From NCBI GenBank assembly GCA_027924645.1, contig BSBN01000297.1, positions 62,001 through 126,000 on the forward strand: a stretch of 64,000 nucleotides of DNA, in the 5' to 3' direction. Made by a program: the position numbers and the translations under genes. Shown one piece after another: positions 11,753-24,060 of the stretch (positions are counted from its first letter, which is position 1; each line of letters starts with the position of its first letter). The notes beneath the pieces are model-generated. The model did not search any database, was not told the DNA's origin, and saw only the letters and a program-made list of their open reading frames with translations. The DNA is from Cunninghamia lanceolata. Lineage: Eukaryota > Streptophyta > Pinopsida > Cupressales > Cupressaceae.

Positions 11753-12037
11753 TTACTCCAATGAAGGATGTGAAGGGAGATATCGGGGAAACAACCATGA
11801 TCGGGTAACTTGAAATAAGTCATCCCGATGACATGTCTTATTCTGATGACAATGAGGCTCACGTCCATCAACAAGACTCTCACCAATAGCCATATCAGAG
11901 ACACTTGAGATATCAGAGAAGAATGTTATTCCCACAATGATGAAGAAAGTCAGGTTGATGATAACCATGCCCACTTCTATATCGGGTAGATCTTGAAAAT
12001 ATCTTGTCGAAACAAACTCACGTATAAAAGATGACAT
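11753..12037 (-). CDS. Antisense ORF in the spacer, unit 1 (hypothetical, 94 aa)
   Basis: This minus-strand ORF is conserved in unit 2 with about 80% matching residues and an in-frame 6-nt length difference. It has a hydrophobic stretch (GMVIINLTFFIIVGITFF) that could span a membrane, followed by a hydrophilic tail rich in His, Cys, Asp and Arg (HCHQNKTCHRDDLFQ). Some Tat elements such as Grande carry antisense ORFs after integrase, which is the only family precedent I can offer. It could be chance openness in AT-rich DNA. Confidence 0.3.
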   Translation of the reverse strand: MSSFIREFVSTRYFQDLPDIEVGMVIINLTFFIIVGITFFSDISSVSDMAIGESLVDGREPHCHQNKTCHRDDLFQVTRSWLFPRYLPSHPSLE

Positions 12038-12399
12038 CTAGGAGACAGATGAAAGGTCACAACAATTGATCCATAAGAAAATGTTCACGCCATAAGAGGA
12101 TATTAAATCACCCTGACATTACAAAAATCATACCGATGAAGAGAGTTATGACGATGTGAAATTTTCACAACGATCAAGAAAATTGAAACGCTGGAACAAT
12201 TAATTGCAGACAAGGAAGAGATCCTCTATGCCATTTGAAACCACTGCAATCAAGTTTGAAAGAATTATCTGAAGCGAGCACACAGGAGGAGATTTGGAGG
12301 AGAAAATAGGGGAATTCGATAACTGCCTTAGATAACAGGTACATAAATACAAACTTCTATGCAATAGCTTATAGTTTGAATTTACTGTCCAAGATTGTG

Positions 12400-15347
12400 A
12401 TGGAGACTCCAGTGAAAGGAAAGGGCAAAAAACAACAGGGTGAGACTAGTAAACCTAAGAAACAAAAAATTGACAAGAGCCCTGATGAGAAAATAAAAGA
12501 CAGGAAATTGAACCAGGACATAATTGACCAATTACCTAGATCAACTCCTAAAGCCCGAAGGTCTGCACAACTTAGAGTAGAAGTAGAGAAATTGGAAGAC
12601 AAATGTAAATATCTTGGAAATGTTTGGACTCCAATTAGAGGTAATGATTTGTTTAAATTCCACTACAATAGAAGAGTTATGAATTTCCCAGTGTCAAACC
12701 CATGGCACTTAAATTTGGGTAAATTGGTCATTCCTGATGTGTTTCTGAATGCTAAACTCCTCAAACTCCTATCCAGGCATTATAATCCAAGCCTCACGGC
12801 CATATGCAACCCGCAAGGGGAGCCTAGTATACATTTGTCTAAGAATGCCATTTGTGAAGTTTTTGACTTGGATGATTTATGTACTGTCCCCATAGTTTAT
12901 GAAGATTTGGATAAAGAGTACTGGAGAATGGATACTACATATAATGGATGGAGATTGCCTATTCATAGGCCTAGGGCAGAGGGAGAAATGGTGCCTCTCA
13001 ATGAGAATGATGGACCTCCATTTCATGTGTCATTATTTGAACCATACATGCAATAGACATACTACTCTGTGGGCCAAGTCCTAGGATCAAAGGTCCCTGA
13101 TTTCATGACAATTCCTTTGATGGTGATAGCCACAGACATCCAGTGCCACAATGCCAGGCAGTTTGATTATGCTGCCTATGTTTTTGGTAGAATTGATTCT
13201 GGTCTGATCATAATAAAGAACAATGCCCCATCAGTTTCCTTTGAACACTACTCACTCCTCATGCACATGGTGCTTTATTATGGCTAGGAAGTGGGATTAT
13301 GGCCAAATGAATTCAAAGTTGTTCCAGTGGACCAGAATATGGGATAGTAGCCCATTCTAGCTATGTTCAGTTTGAAGAATACTGTGTGAAAGTGTTATAT
13401 AGATATTTCAGTCATCCCTGTGAGTATTCATTATCAAATGAAATAAAAAGGTTTCTTAGACCTAAAGATTTTGGTGGTCCTCCTACTGTTACCCACAACT
13501 GGGGAGACTGGTATTGTTTTGAGGATGCTACCATGGTCAGAGTTTATGGTTTTGAGGACAATCCTTTTATATTGCCTAAGACTGTTCCTGATAGAATTGC
13601 CTACTTAGAAATAGTTAGGCAAATGAATTGTTCTAATGTGATGCACTTGAGCTCCCATGACAAACAATCTTTTATGCCTAGTACTCTGTGCTTTGGAGAT
13701 TTTACTATGGTATCCAAGGAGGGTTATGGTCTCATTATGGATAAACTGATGCATTACAATATGAGATGTGCTGAGGCAAGAAAAGGCTTTGATCCTAAGG
13801 GTTTCATTGACCTTTCTCAGAGAAAACAAAACCTTAGTGGATACACACATGTCCCATATCCACATGATGATATCATCAGGAATTTGGAAGAGAAAGAAGT
13901 TGAATTAGTGGTTGAGAAATATAATAGGGACTTAGATGAGAAGAGGAAACAACTCACAGAGATTGAGTTGTTTTCCTCTGGTGATGAAGGGCCTATAGAA
14001 GAAGAGCCACATCAACGAGAAACTATGATATCAAAAAGAAAAATGCAATGCTATCAATCTCCTGGTATGGAACATGATGGAGAGGGGTCTGCTGATGAAG
14101 ATCCCACACAAGTAGCATATGATTCTTTCATTTCAGATGACCAATTTATTAATTCTAAGGAATTTAAATCATTTTTGTACAAATACAAAGGAAAAGAGAT
14201 CAGGGAGTTAGTTGATAATGTCACAACTGACAATGAAAAACAATTAGTTGACACGTTAAAGACCACAGTGGATAATGAAATGAGAACTATGACTCCTGAT
14301 AAAGGTAGACAACTGCTCAGAGAAGCAGGTGTTATGATATTCCCTAGTCTTGACTTGAATTCTACTTTGGTATTTGATAGCTTTCTGCATAATACAGATG
14401 GAAGATATAAGCTCACTCCAAAGGGTGTCACAGAAGTGTATATGGGCACCAAATATAACAATGATGAAAATTCACTAATGATATGGGCCCTGTATCCTCC
14501 CCATAAGAAGACAACCATTATAGACACTGAGAAGGATTTTGGGCATGTCATGACTTTGAAGGTAGGGGAGACTAACCCCTTGATCACTGCAGAAATTGGT
14601 ATAAATATTACAAAATTGAACAAAGCACAGGCTCAGATGTTGATTAAAGAACGGGATGCATATAAACTGAGCTATGAGAGATTAGCAAAAGAAAATGATT
14701 ATTTGAAAGATATTGTTAAGAGCACCTTCGGAGGGTCAGTGAAAATATTAACTCAGGGAGAACGCTCACAAAGTGCCTAATCACCATCTATTGACTAGAT
14801 AGCTCAAATCCAAATTGATACTCTTGCCACGGTGCTCCAGAACAGGCATGCCAACATGATGCATTGGATGAACCAATTTTGGGATATTTATTCTAAAAAT
14901 TATAAAGTGACCCAACAGCATGAGAGGCTTGACAAAAGGCTGTAGGAAAAACTCCATGAGATACAAGGCAAGGATGTTTCTAACACTACAGGCATTTCTA
15001 GTACAAAAGATTTAATTGAGCAGCATCAGAAATATTATGATCAACTTAAGAATGATGCCAAAGAATGTATTGAAGCTTCAAAAGCAAGAGTGCCCACGTT
15101 GTTCAAGGATGATAAAGAATTGAAGAGCAAAGAGGAATGGAGTAAGGACTGTCAATTGATGTTGCATGAAGCCTTAGGAGCTCTTAAGGACAAAGACTCT
15201 GCATCTAGAGAAGACTGTAAGCATCTAGAGAAGATGGTAACGATGGATGTGATCACAAGAAATGCTATTGAATTCACTGATAGACATCGCAGCCAAGAGT
15301 ATTTGGATCACATTTCTCAGCTATACTTGTGGTTGAATAGAGCTTAA
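12400..15347 (+). pseudogene. Tat 3' extra ORF (ORF A), copy 2, broken
   Basis: Same protein as at 48-2996. The longest open part here (13386-14780) covers the second half of the central region, the acidic linker (EEEPHQRE) and the coiled coil (KLNKAQAQMLIKERDAYKL). Breaks are TAG after PYMQ at about 13054 (shared with copy 1, absent from copy 3), TAG at 13285-13287 (CAG in copies 1 and 3), TAG near 14943 (CAG in sisters), and TAG at 14796-14798 shared by all copies. The C-terminal part (15090-15347) ends in HISQLYLWLNRA, four bases before the LTR. Confidence 0.75.
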
Positions 15348-15351
15348 GAAT

Positions 15352-15972
15352 TGTTATCTTTATTATTGTTATGTTAATCATGTTGATTCCCAAAAGACAT
15401 TTTGAAGAGTTATGTCTCTTCATAAGTATTTCTATATAAGTTGAAACATATGATGCTAAATTATCATCAGCAGTAGGATATAATACATGAAGATTACAAT
15501 GTTTCAAAAGACTATTTTGCAAGCATTACATTGAAGAAGTAAATTGAGGTTCTCTGATTCTGCACGGTCTTATTTTGGCACCAATTGTTTGTTAAAATTA
15601 TTTACTTATTTGGCTGTCTCCAGTTCTGCATTTCCTTGTTATTCAAATTAATACATCAAGTATATATTTAATTTGTCAATGCACATTTGTTGTACTTGTG
15701 TGATTTGATTAATTGGTTTCTCTAAGAGAATTAAAATCCTTTTTGTCAGTCACAGTAATCTGGGAGTGTTAATCTGGATCATTAAGTAGAACCATATAAT
15801 TAAGATTGTCATTCTATCTCCAAGTTGATATTATTTGTTATTCTTTTGCATTTCATTCAATTGGTTCCTTCAAGAAAGGATTAAAATTCCTTTTGGTGAA
15901 TAACAAGAAATCTAATTTTATCTTTTGAATTATTAAGAAGAGTTTTTCAGTCATTTCCCTACACGTTTATAC
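15352..15972 (+). repeat. LTR2 of the array, left part
   Basis: Begins TGTTATC like LTR1 and LTR3 and is interrupted after ...CGTTTATAC by the copia-like insertion. The rest resumes at 23588. Confidence 0.65.
15968..15972. other. Target site duplication, left copy (TATAC)
   Basis: TATAC is repeated at 23583-23587 on the other side of the insertion. LTR1 has a single TATAC at the matching site (CGTTTATACAAGTT), so the pre-insertion sequence is known. Confidence 0.92.
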
Positions 15973-17105
15973 TGTTGGAAACAAGGTAGATAACTAAGAG
16001 GGGGGGTGAATCAGTTATCTTAAATATTTTAACTTCATGTTCTTCTTTAACAATTAGTGTAGCATCAAAACATATAAGCATACATATCCATGAGAGCAGA
16101 AATAAAATCAACACATAACACAATAATTTTGACGTGGAAAACCCTGTTAAGGGAAAAACCACGGGGTGACTAACCCAAGATTGTATTCTCTATTAAAAGA
16201 ATAAGAAGTACAAAATGACACTTACCAATTAGGGCTCACTGCCCAAGCACATTGCTCACAAGAGGCACACTGCCTACAAGAGACTCATTGTCTACAAGGA
16301 TATACAATGTAACCAGATGTTTGAACTGAAGAGAGGCATCCACATATGCTGAGGTTCAGTTCTGGTTAGGCTTAATTTATTGATCTACTACACTTCATAC
16401 TTCCTCTGTTTTAGTGTTGTTGTTCTATCACATACCGGATCTATATTGCTGCTTCCACACTTCTCTCTACCTTTTTGTCACACACTATCTCATATCTATA
16501 TCTTCATACCGAAATCCATCTAGTATATATATCTGCACCAAGGATTTCAACATCTTTCTAGTTGGCAACCGGAATACTCAAGATATTTACTAAATACTAG
16601 TCTGTTGGCTGAATCCATGCTTAATATGTGATGCGTGTCAAAAATATAGACATAGAAGTCATCAGTCATGTTAGCCAACCATTAATGATCCCTCAAGAAG
16701 CTTGATCACCATCAATTTCTCATCCGAATTAAAATCTGATGCTCTGTCGGTCAGTTCTTCCTCAGTCTGCTCTACCTATCAGGAACCCAACACTTAGATG
16801 CTCATATCTTTTCACTCTTTCATCACCAGAGGCTCAATCTCTGGAATGTAGTAGTCATGGTACTCCTCTTGACTTCCCCAAGTCTGCACTTTGCTAAGAT
16901 ACATCTTCTGAGAGGAGATACATCCTTTGAGAGATTCGGACCTGATTGTTGGACCTTGTTGCATGCTCTGTTCTTGTTCACCAAACCAAAACATTCTTCA
17001 ATCTGACTTCCGGTAGAGAAATACTATGTGCTGTGGATGTGTGGGATAAACTTTGTTGCCATCAATGACCACAATCATGAATCCACACAGTGTCTCTTGC
17101 CAACA
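15973..17105 (-). repeat. 3' LTR of the non-autonomous copia-like element
   Basis: This 1,133-bp copy matches 22470-23582. On the minus strand it starts TGTTGGCAAGAGACACTGTG and ends TTGTTTCCAACA, giving a perfect 6-bp terminal inverted repeat. The run of C before the end (CACCCCCCCTCTTAG on the minus strand) resembles the U5 end near 42730. Confidence 0.88.
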
Positions 17106-17117
17106 ATCTCCCACTTT
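17106..17117 (-). other. Polypurine tract
   Basis: The minus strand reads AAAGTGGGAGAT directly before the 3' LTR. This primes plus-strand DNA synthesis in LTR elements and fixes the element's orientation. Confidence 0.8.
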
Positions 17118-17350
17118 GGCATTGATGGAAACATTTAGTGAAAAATGACTAAGTGTCATAGCACACTCCCCCTTGGCTGATGCTCTGTCTTATGTACACT
17201 TTTACCGGAGCTCCCCCTTAGTTAGATTCCACATTTTTCACTACTCCTCACTCCCCCTTTGACATCAATGGTAGAGGGTGGAATCCGCATACCAAAATTT
17301 GCAAAAAATTAACCTATACATAGCCGCATAAGTATATATACAAGTTATAC

Positions 17351-20300
17351 TTACATATACTTAAGTATATCCGCAAAAGTGGTCTTCAACTGGACAAACT
17401 CTATCACCCAACTCTGCTTCATCCTGTCCAAAATTGAGATGTGACCACTCAAGAAAAATGCAAAAGCTTTTGCCCTCTTTAAGTCTATCAGATCACTGGT
17501 CCAGGCTGTAGTCTGAGCATCAGTTAGGGCCTCATGCATTGCCTCTAACTTAGGGATAATTATCCCTCTTAGTTCACTCATTCTACTTATTCTATTCTTC
17601 TTCTCCTTCTCAAGCCTCTTTATCTCATTTATAGTGGCAATAGCCTGGCACTCTTGATTCATTATGGATGAGGTGAGAGGATAAAAATTCTGAGATAAAC
17701 TTGATAGTTTACCCTCTTGTTCTTCCACCTTCTTTGCAATGTCTGTTGTCACTGTGGACCAAGATAAATAAAATTTGTATAATTCTCTGCCATCTTTAAG
17801 AGCATTTTCTAGGCTCTTTATCCCAATATCCAGATTTCTCCTATCATTTGCTATGATTCCCTGTACTTCAAAGAATCTCTTTCCCAAAAACTCTTTCCAA
17901 ACTTTTTCTTCTGTTGATTTCTCCAAAGAATCAAAATGTGTGTTGACAAAGTTTATCAAAGATTTGAGATTATCGGATGGAGAGGCCAAGGGATCCTTCT
18001 GGAAGGATGGCATGATCTTCTCTAGCATTCTTGATGCAATTTCTATCAGCTCACAATCTTCCATGTGAGACTTCAGAAGCTTCTCTTTTGCTTTGGCTTG
18101 AGCAAAAGATGTAATCTTCATTGTCTAGACAGGAGAGAGAGAGTCAAAATTGAGTGGTACTTGGAACAGTTCTGGTTCATCTGTCTCCATCATTTCCTTG
18201 GTTAAGAAATTATTCACTACTTCTACAGTGTCTCTTGCCAGAGATTTCTTTCCTTTACAGCCTCAGAGCTGTCATTAGAGGTCTTCTCTGTGTGTTTTTC
18301 TTCTCTTCCCTTTTCCTCCTCGACTTGACTCAATTTCTCCTCTTTTCTACCTTCTCCTTCAATTCCGGAGTCTATAGGGGGATCCAGAAGAGTGATATTT
18401 ACTTCTTCATGGAGTTCCTCTTTTGGAATAGAGGAATCTAAGTCCTTAGTCCTCTCCTCACCTATCTCCTTTGTCACTTCTGCATTTTTCTCAGTAGATT
18501 CTTCTTTTGATGTACTTAGTCCTTCATCATCCATGGCAAAAGGTTCATCACTTATGTCCTCTATAACAGGAAGATTGAATCTTTTAAATGCATTCCAGAG
18601 GATGTCTTCAGTCTCTTTTACCACCTGATCAGTCTCTCCGAACATAAGTTTGTTCATTCTCGCTTTGCTCCGGAACTCATCCTTGCAGTCCTTGAAGATC
18701 ATGGTCATTTGTTTTGGAGTAATGGAAGGATAGAGCCGAATTGCAATCTGTTCCCAGATCTCCAAATGCTTTTCCTTGGCATTGTCTTTTCTGATTTCAA
18801 GTACCTTCTCTAAGCTTTTGGGAATTAGAGAGATGATTTCAATGAATGCTTTATTATAAATGTTTAGGTACTTAATTATAGCTTCTTCCAAGATCCTTTT
18901 GTCTGTGTCACTATACTCATCATAGAATTTTGTCATTGGTTGCAGATTCCCATCCATAGTGACTGCCTTGATGACATCATCAATGGAGAGAGTAGACCTT
19001 TCAACAAATTCTTCTGTCTCTTCTTCTTTGTTTTCTCTAGCAAAGGATTCACATGATGTTTTCTTCTTCTTCCTCATTTTCTTAATTTCCTCATCGGTCT
19101 CTATTTCTTCATCATCCTTCTGACTTATGTAGGACCTTGTCGCCTTGGTTTTTGTTCTCTTTTCTCCCTTACTGGATGTCTTGGCTTCCGGTTTGGAGGA
19201 TCTTGAGCTCTTAGAAGTGGTAGGTGCAGAGCTCTTGGAGGATCTAGTCTCGGAGGAGGCTTGCACCAAAACACTTTCTTTTTTTGCTTCTTGTCTCTCC
19301 TTCTCAGCTCTTTCTAATTTTTCTCTATTTGCATCAACTACCTCTTTGGAAATGCCATATCTTTTGGCAACTTCCTCTACTTCCCTTCTCACTTTTCTTT
19401 TCATCTTTGGTTGTCTTAGCTCAACATGAATTTTCACACTCAATTCTTGAAAGGTTCCAAACCTTTCTACCTCAGGGTCCTTGGGCTGACTCAACAGGTG
19501 TTGGACATGCAGTTCCAGGATTTTCTCATCTACCTCATAGCCCATTGGCATAATCCAAACTGTTCTAGACTCTACTGCCTCCATTAGGCATTGATCAGTG
19601 TCTACCATAAAACACACTATATCCTTATATTTTTCAACTATTATCTAAGGAATTCTTTCTCTGGCCTGCATCATACCTTGGAAGTTTTTGAAATATCCCT
19701 AGAGTGTTGTGCTTTGAGCCTTGGCATCACCAAGCCCACACATATAATCTCTAATTTGTATGGCAACCAGTCTGTCATTTTGTCAGACCCAGCCACTTGT
19801 TCCTAGTAGCTCATTCATATAGTAAAAGAAGAGACATAGTATTAGGCCACCATACTTAAATAAGTTCTTCTTATCCTTCTTTATTTTCTACAAATTTTCT
19901 AATAGTTGGCTCAGAAGAAGTTCGCAAAGATCATAGTCTGCATTTTCCCTTAGCATCTGATATGCAGTATAAATTGTAGTTCCAGATACAGAGTTCTCCC
20001 TGCTGGAATGATATATTTTGTACCTAATTATCATAGGGGCAAATTTGATATCTAGATCTATGATATCTTCTATTGTCATTGCTCTCTTGTCAAACTTTGA
20101 TCCGGTAGCCTCACTTACTATTTAGTTCTTGACCGATTTGAGAGCAGGCAACCCACCAGATGAGTGCAAACCGATTACTGCCCTAATGGCATCTTTTGTT
20201 ATCTTGAATGGCCTCATCAACCACATGAAGTTGTCATGTATTCTGCTAAGAACATACCGAACCCATTCATCCTCTCCAAAACATGGAAAGTGGATGCAAT

Positions 20301-20636
20301 GTCCAAAATGCTTATCCCGGATGGCCTTGTATTGAGGTTTAAGTTCAAATGTTTCATCTATTAATAGCTTGTGATAGATATCCATCAGTTTGGATTCCCC
20401 AAATTCCTCAATATTGGCGTGTATGTATACCCTAACATCTTCTACATGCAGAACCCCATGCGGAATGCTAGAGAAGGCACCTAAGGGATCAACTTCTAGG
20501 GATTTGTAAGGATGTTTCTTGAACTTAGGGTGCAGCCTATCAATGATCTTAACAACATTTGGAGTAGCGATCTTGCAAAAGATCCAAAGAGAGATATTCA
20601 AGAACGGAAATACATTTTTACGCTTCTAGGGTTCAC
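17351..20636 (-). pseudogene. Cargo ORF in the copia-like element, broken
   Basis: It replaces pol. In sense order: an N-terminal folded-looking domain (20601-20122) with RPFKITKDAIRAVIGLHSSG; a continuation after one stop (to about 19888); a poorly open part with several stops (about 19880-19620); a long charged Lys/Glu/Ser-rich stretch (19617-18223, with TTSKSSRSSKPEAKTSSKG); and a helical C-terminal domain (18121-17351) ending FVQLKTTFADILKYM. I cannot name a family. The order of globular domain, low-complexity linker and helical tail parallels ORF A. The cargo's function is unknown, and it could be a gag-like or chromatin-targeting protein. Confidence 0.6.
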
Positions 20637-21399
20637 GATATGAGCCAGAAAAGATCATTGGTTGAATTGGATTCTACAGTTGATCTTTGAGAGGGGTGAA
20701 GCAATCTTGTTTGTAGAGCTCTTTCTTTCTTCTTCTCGAATGCAACTGTGCAAATGATGAATAGAAGAACCCTTATATTTCTGCTCAAACCCTAATTTCA
20801 TATTGCAATAAATGAACATCTTAAGTCATTCTGGTTCCCTTGTTCTGACCTTATTCTGAGAGAGATTCTTCTGAATCACTGAGATTAACTTAGAATTATT
20901 CTTGATGATAATTGACAATGTATTTGCCTTTCTCTAATCATTCCATTTATCTACAAATCAAGATATTTCAATTTAGAATCATACCGGATCTAACTGTGAG
21001 AATCCTGCTTTTCCCAGATGACTATCAAACTGGATCAATCTTGGATGATTAACCTCTTCAAACCCCTTGTGGATCTTTCATATTTTTATCGAGGGTTATT
21101 TAGATATTTCTCTGAGAACCCTTTAGTCCGCAACTTTCCATGTGCCAATTTTAGGGCACTGATTGACTGGCTGGGGGAATTTATTTTCTTTTGTGACCCC
21201 CCCTGAGCCAGAGCTCATCTATTTAGTTTCTAGAAGGAATATCAGCACCAAATTCTGGTGCGGATCCATCCCCAACATTTTTTGTACTTCTCTTCACCCA
21301 AATCTTGTTCATCTTCCTTTGAACTTCATCCGCATTCACTTTTCCTTTTCCTTTGTCTTGATTTTGATTATGATGCACCGGACCCTTTTTATCCTGATT
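20637..21399 (-). other. Internal sequence between gag and cargo ORF
   Basis: Just after the zinc knuckles the gag frame can be followed for about 60 codons (KKGPVHHNQNQDKGKGKVN...), then stops accumulate. No known domain is visible. Confidence 0.5.
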
Positions 21400-22434
21400 C
21401 TTACTTCTGCAAAATTTGGCAATATGACCAAATCTATTGCAATTGTAGTAAACAATATTTATTTACAAATTTGACTGATATCCTCTTGATCTGCATTGAT
21501 TAGCCATATGTCCCATTCTATTGCATGTAAAGCATCTACCATTGAATGAATTGTTTATTTGCATATTTCTACATTCATGAGATTTGTGACCATACCTTTC
21601 ACAGTTAAAACATTGTCCAGAGAAGGATGAATTAGTCTGATTCATTCTTCTTCTGTATTGATTTGCTTTATGACCGAAGTTATTGCAATTGTAGCAGTAT
21701 CCATTGAAGGATGGATATCTTTGAGCATTTGGTTGCCTTACCGGAGGTCTTCTAGGCCTATTCCTTGGATTTCCTAATCCATAGTTCTTCTAACTGGATC
21801 TAGAGCTTTCACCTTTTTCATACCCCAAGCCTTTCTTGTCATCTACCCTCTTTTGGCTTTCAAGAAGAACTTCAAGTTGAGCAGAGCTTATCTTGAATTT
21901 CTCTTTGTATTCATTTGTTGTTTGAAGATCCCTTTTAAGAGTGTCTATCTAATTCTCAAGTTGTTCTTCATTATCTCTAGCTTCTTCAAGATCAAATTCC
22001 AGATGCCTGATTATTCTATCCATTTTGTGGCAGTCTTCTGACTTCTCCTTGAGAGATTGTTTTAGATTATCTTCAATTTTTCTTTTCGCTTCAATTTCTT
22101 GGGTGAATTTCATAACCCCTGATTCCATTTCATGTCTTACCATAATGACCTCTTTTGATAGCTTCTCACATAACTTGTTTTTCTCATTCAGATCTTCATT
22201 AGTATTATTGGCTTCACTTTGACTTGCTAATTGTTGAAGTAGCTCCTTTCTCTTTTTCACAGAGATACTTAGTTTTTCTTTGAGTTCATTTATGAAATCA
22301 TCAGCTTGTTTGAGTCTTTCCCTCAAGTTATTGACTTCAGAGTGAGATTGTTCAAGATCATCTAGGGCAGACTGAAGTTGTTCCCTCATACCATACATAT
22401 CCATTAAGATTCCTAGATCTTCCTCAAGTTGTTA
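21400..22434 (-). pseudogene. Shortened copia gag with four zinc knuckles
   Basis: In sense order there is a long coiled coil (22404-21949, MREQLQSALDDLEQ..., heavily Glu/Lys/Leu), a stop, a Ser/Gly linker (GLGYEKGESS), then CCHC knuckles: CYNCNNFGHKANQY (last Cys lost), CFNCERYGHKSHEC, CFTCNRMGHMANQC and YNCNRFGHIAKFC (first Cys lost). Gag would bind the element RNA. The usual N-terminal copia gag (UBN2) domain is missing: the coiled coil starts about 30 bp after the primer site, pointing to a deletion between primer site and mid-gag. Confidence 0.75.
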
Positions 22435-22455
22435 GGCTATGTTTAGAGGAACCTT

Positions 22456-22467
22456 GCTCTGATACCA
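22456..22467 (-). other. Primer binding site, tRNA-iMet
   Basis: The minus strand reads TGGTATCAGAGC, the standard complement of the plant initiator Met tRNA 3' end, two bases after the 5' LTR. Confidence 0.92.
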
Positions 22468-22469
22468 AT

Positions 22470-23582
22470 TGTTGGAAACAATGTAGATAACTGAGAGGGG
22501 GGTGAATCAGTTATCTTAAATATTTTAACTTTATGTTCTTCTTTAACAATTAGTGCAGCATCAAAACATATAAGCATACATATCCATGAGAGCAGAAATA
22601 AAATCAACACATAACACAATGATTTTGATGTGGAAAACCTTGTTAAGGGAAAAACCACGGGGTGACTAACCCAAGATTGTATTCTCTGTTAAAAGAATAA
22701 GAAGTACAAAATAGCACTTGCCAATTAGGGCTCACTGCCCGAGCACACTGCTTACAAGAGGCACATTGCCTACAAGAGACTCACTGTCTAGAAGGATATA
22801 CAATGTAACCAGATGTTTGAACTGAAGAGAAGCATCCACATATGCTGAGGTTCAATTCTGGTTAGGCTCAATATACTGATCTACTGCACTTCATACTTCC
22901 TCTATTTTAGTGTTGTTGTTCTGTCACATACCGGACTTGTATTGCTGCTTCCACACTTCTCTCTGCCTTTTTGTCGCACACTATCTCATATCTATATCTT
23001 CATACTGAAATCCATCTGGTATATCTATCCGCACCAAGGATTTCAACATCTTTCTAGTCGGTAACCGTAATACTCAAGATATTTACTAAATACTAGTCTG
23101 TTGGTTGAATCCATGCTTAATATGTGATGCGTATCAAAAATATAGACATAGAAGTCATCAATCATGTCGGTCAACCATGAATTATCCCTCAAGAAGCTTG
23201 ATCAGCATCAATTTCTCATCCGGATTAAAGTCTGATGCTCTGTCGGTCAGTTCTTCCTCAGTCTACTCTACTTGTCAGGAACCCAACACTTAGATGCTCA
23301 TATTTTTGCACTCTTTCATCACCGGAGGCTCAATCTCTAGAATGTAGTAGTCATGGTACTCCTCTTCACTTCCCCAAGTCTGTACTTTGCTAAGATACAT
23401 CCTCTGAGAGATCCGGACCTGATTGTCAGACCTTGCTACATGCTTTGTTCTTATTCACTGGACCAACACATTCTTCAATCTAACTTCCAGTAGAGACATA
23501 CTATGTGTTGCAGATGTGTGGGATAAACTTTGTTGCCATCAATGACAACAATCATGAAGCCACATAGTGTCTCTTGCCAGCA
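22470..23582 (-). repeat. 5' LTR of the non-autonomous copia-like element
   Basis: A 1,113-bp partner of 15973-17105. On the minus strand it begins TGCTGGCAAGAGAC and ends TTCCAACA directly before the primer site. It lacks about 20 bp present in the other LTR near 16905-16925. Confidence 0.88.
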
Positions 23583-23587
23583 TATAC
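23583..23587. other. Target site duplication, right copy (TATAC)
   Basis: Matches 15968-15972 and restores the LTR2 reading TATACAAGTTATAAA, as in LTR1 and LTR3. Confidence 0.92.
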
Positions 23588-24060
23588 AAGTTATAAACTA
23601 GAGTATTGTGCCAAACAGTTAGAGTCACTGCCCACTATAAGCCTATGGTCTTTGTCTTCCATTTGACTCTATTTACCCAACAAGGCACTGGTCTTAGTTT
23701 AATTCATCATCTAAAAACCTTTTTATTATTCAAGCACAGTCATAAAATTTACCTTGATATTGCTTATACAATTTATACCAATCATCCATCAGATATTAGA
23801 CATAGGATTAATTAGCAAGATTTCATCTATCCTACACCATTTGCCCTTGTAGGTAGATCCATTTACTTAGTTAAAATACTTACACTCAATCTACTTTAGT
23901 TTTCAAGGTTCATTCGCCTAGGTTTAGCAGAACCTAAAGTACAGGAAATCATCGAACCCTAAAGGTTGATTTCGTCGTGTTAGTTCAAAAATGTTGCAAA
24001 TCTAAGCATAGAGCCTGGCATCCTCTTAGGATTAGCAACCTGCATTTTTGAGATCTAACA
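23588..24060 (+). repeat. LTR2 of the array, right part
   Basis: Continues LTR2 to ...GATCTAACA; the two parts sum to about 1,094 bp. It is followed by a decayed primer site beginning TAGCAACTCTATTGGG at about 24064, where unit 1 has TGGCAACTC. Confidence 0.65.

Larger units (their letters stand above)
10719..12399 (+). other. Spacer between integrase and ORF A, unit 1
   Basis: About 1.68 kb with no sense coding region. It contains the pol-end repeats, a short oligo-A run (about 10873-10885), a perfect 10-bp-arm hairpin at 11073-11095, a cluster of CCGAT/ATCGG words (about 11290-12170) and a conserved antisense ORF. ORF A would need a spliced or subgenomic RNA to be translated, because it lies so far behind pol. 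Confidence 0.6.
15973..23582 (-). mobile_element. Non-autonomous copia-like LTR element inside LTR2
   Basis: A complete 7,610-bp insertion: TGTTGG...CCAACA LTRs at both ends, TATAC target duplications, primer site and purine tract. Sense runs on the minus strand (5' LTR at 22470-23582). The internal region holds a shortened gag with zinc knuckles and a large cargo ORF. I find no protease, integrase, reverse transcriptase or RNase H motif, so it must have been moved by a relative's enzymes. The two LTRs differ by several percent and by an indel of about 20 bp, so it is not recent, though it is younger than the array it interrupts. Confidence 0.88.

Noticed and set aside
18154..19553. Plus-strand Ser/Leu/Phe-rich ORFs resembling membrane proteins
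   Set aside because: They are antisense to the Lys/Glu/Ser-rich minus-strand cargo ORF; GAA/AAG codons read backwards give TTC/CTT.
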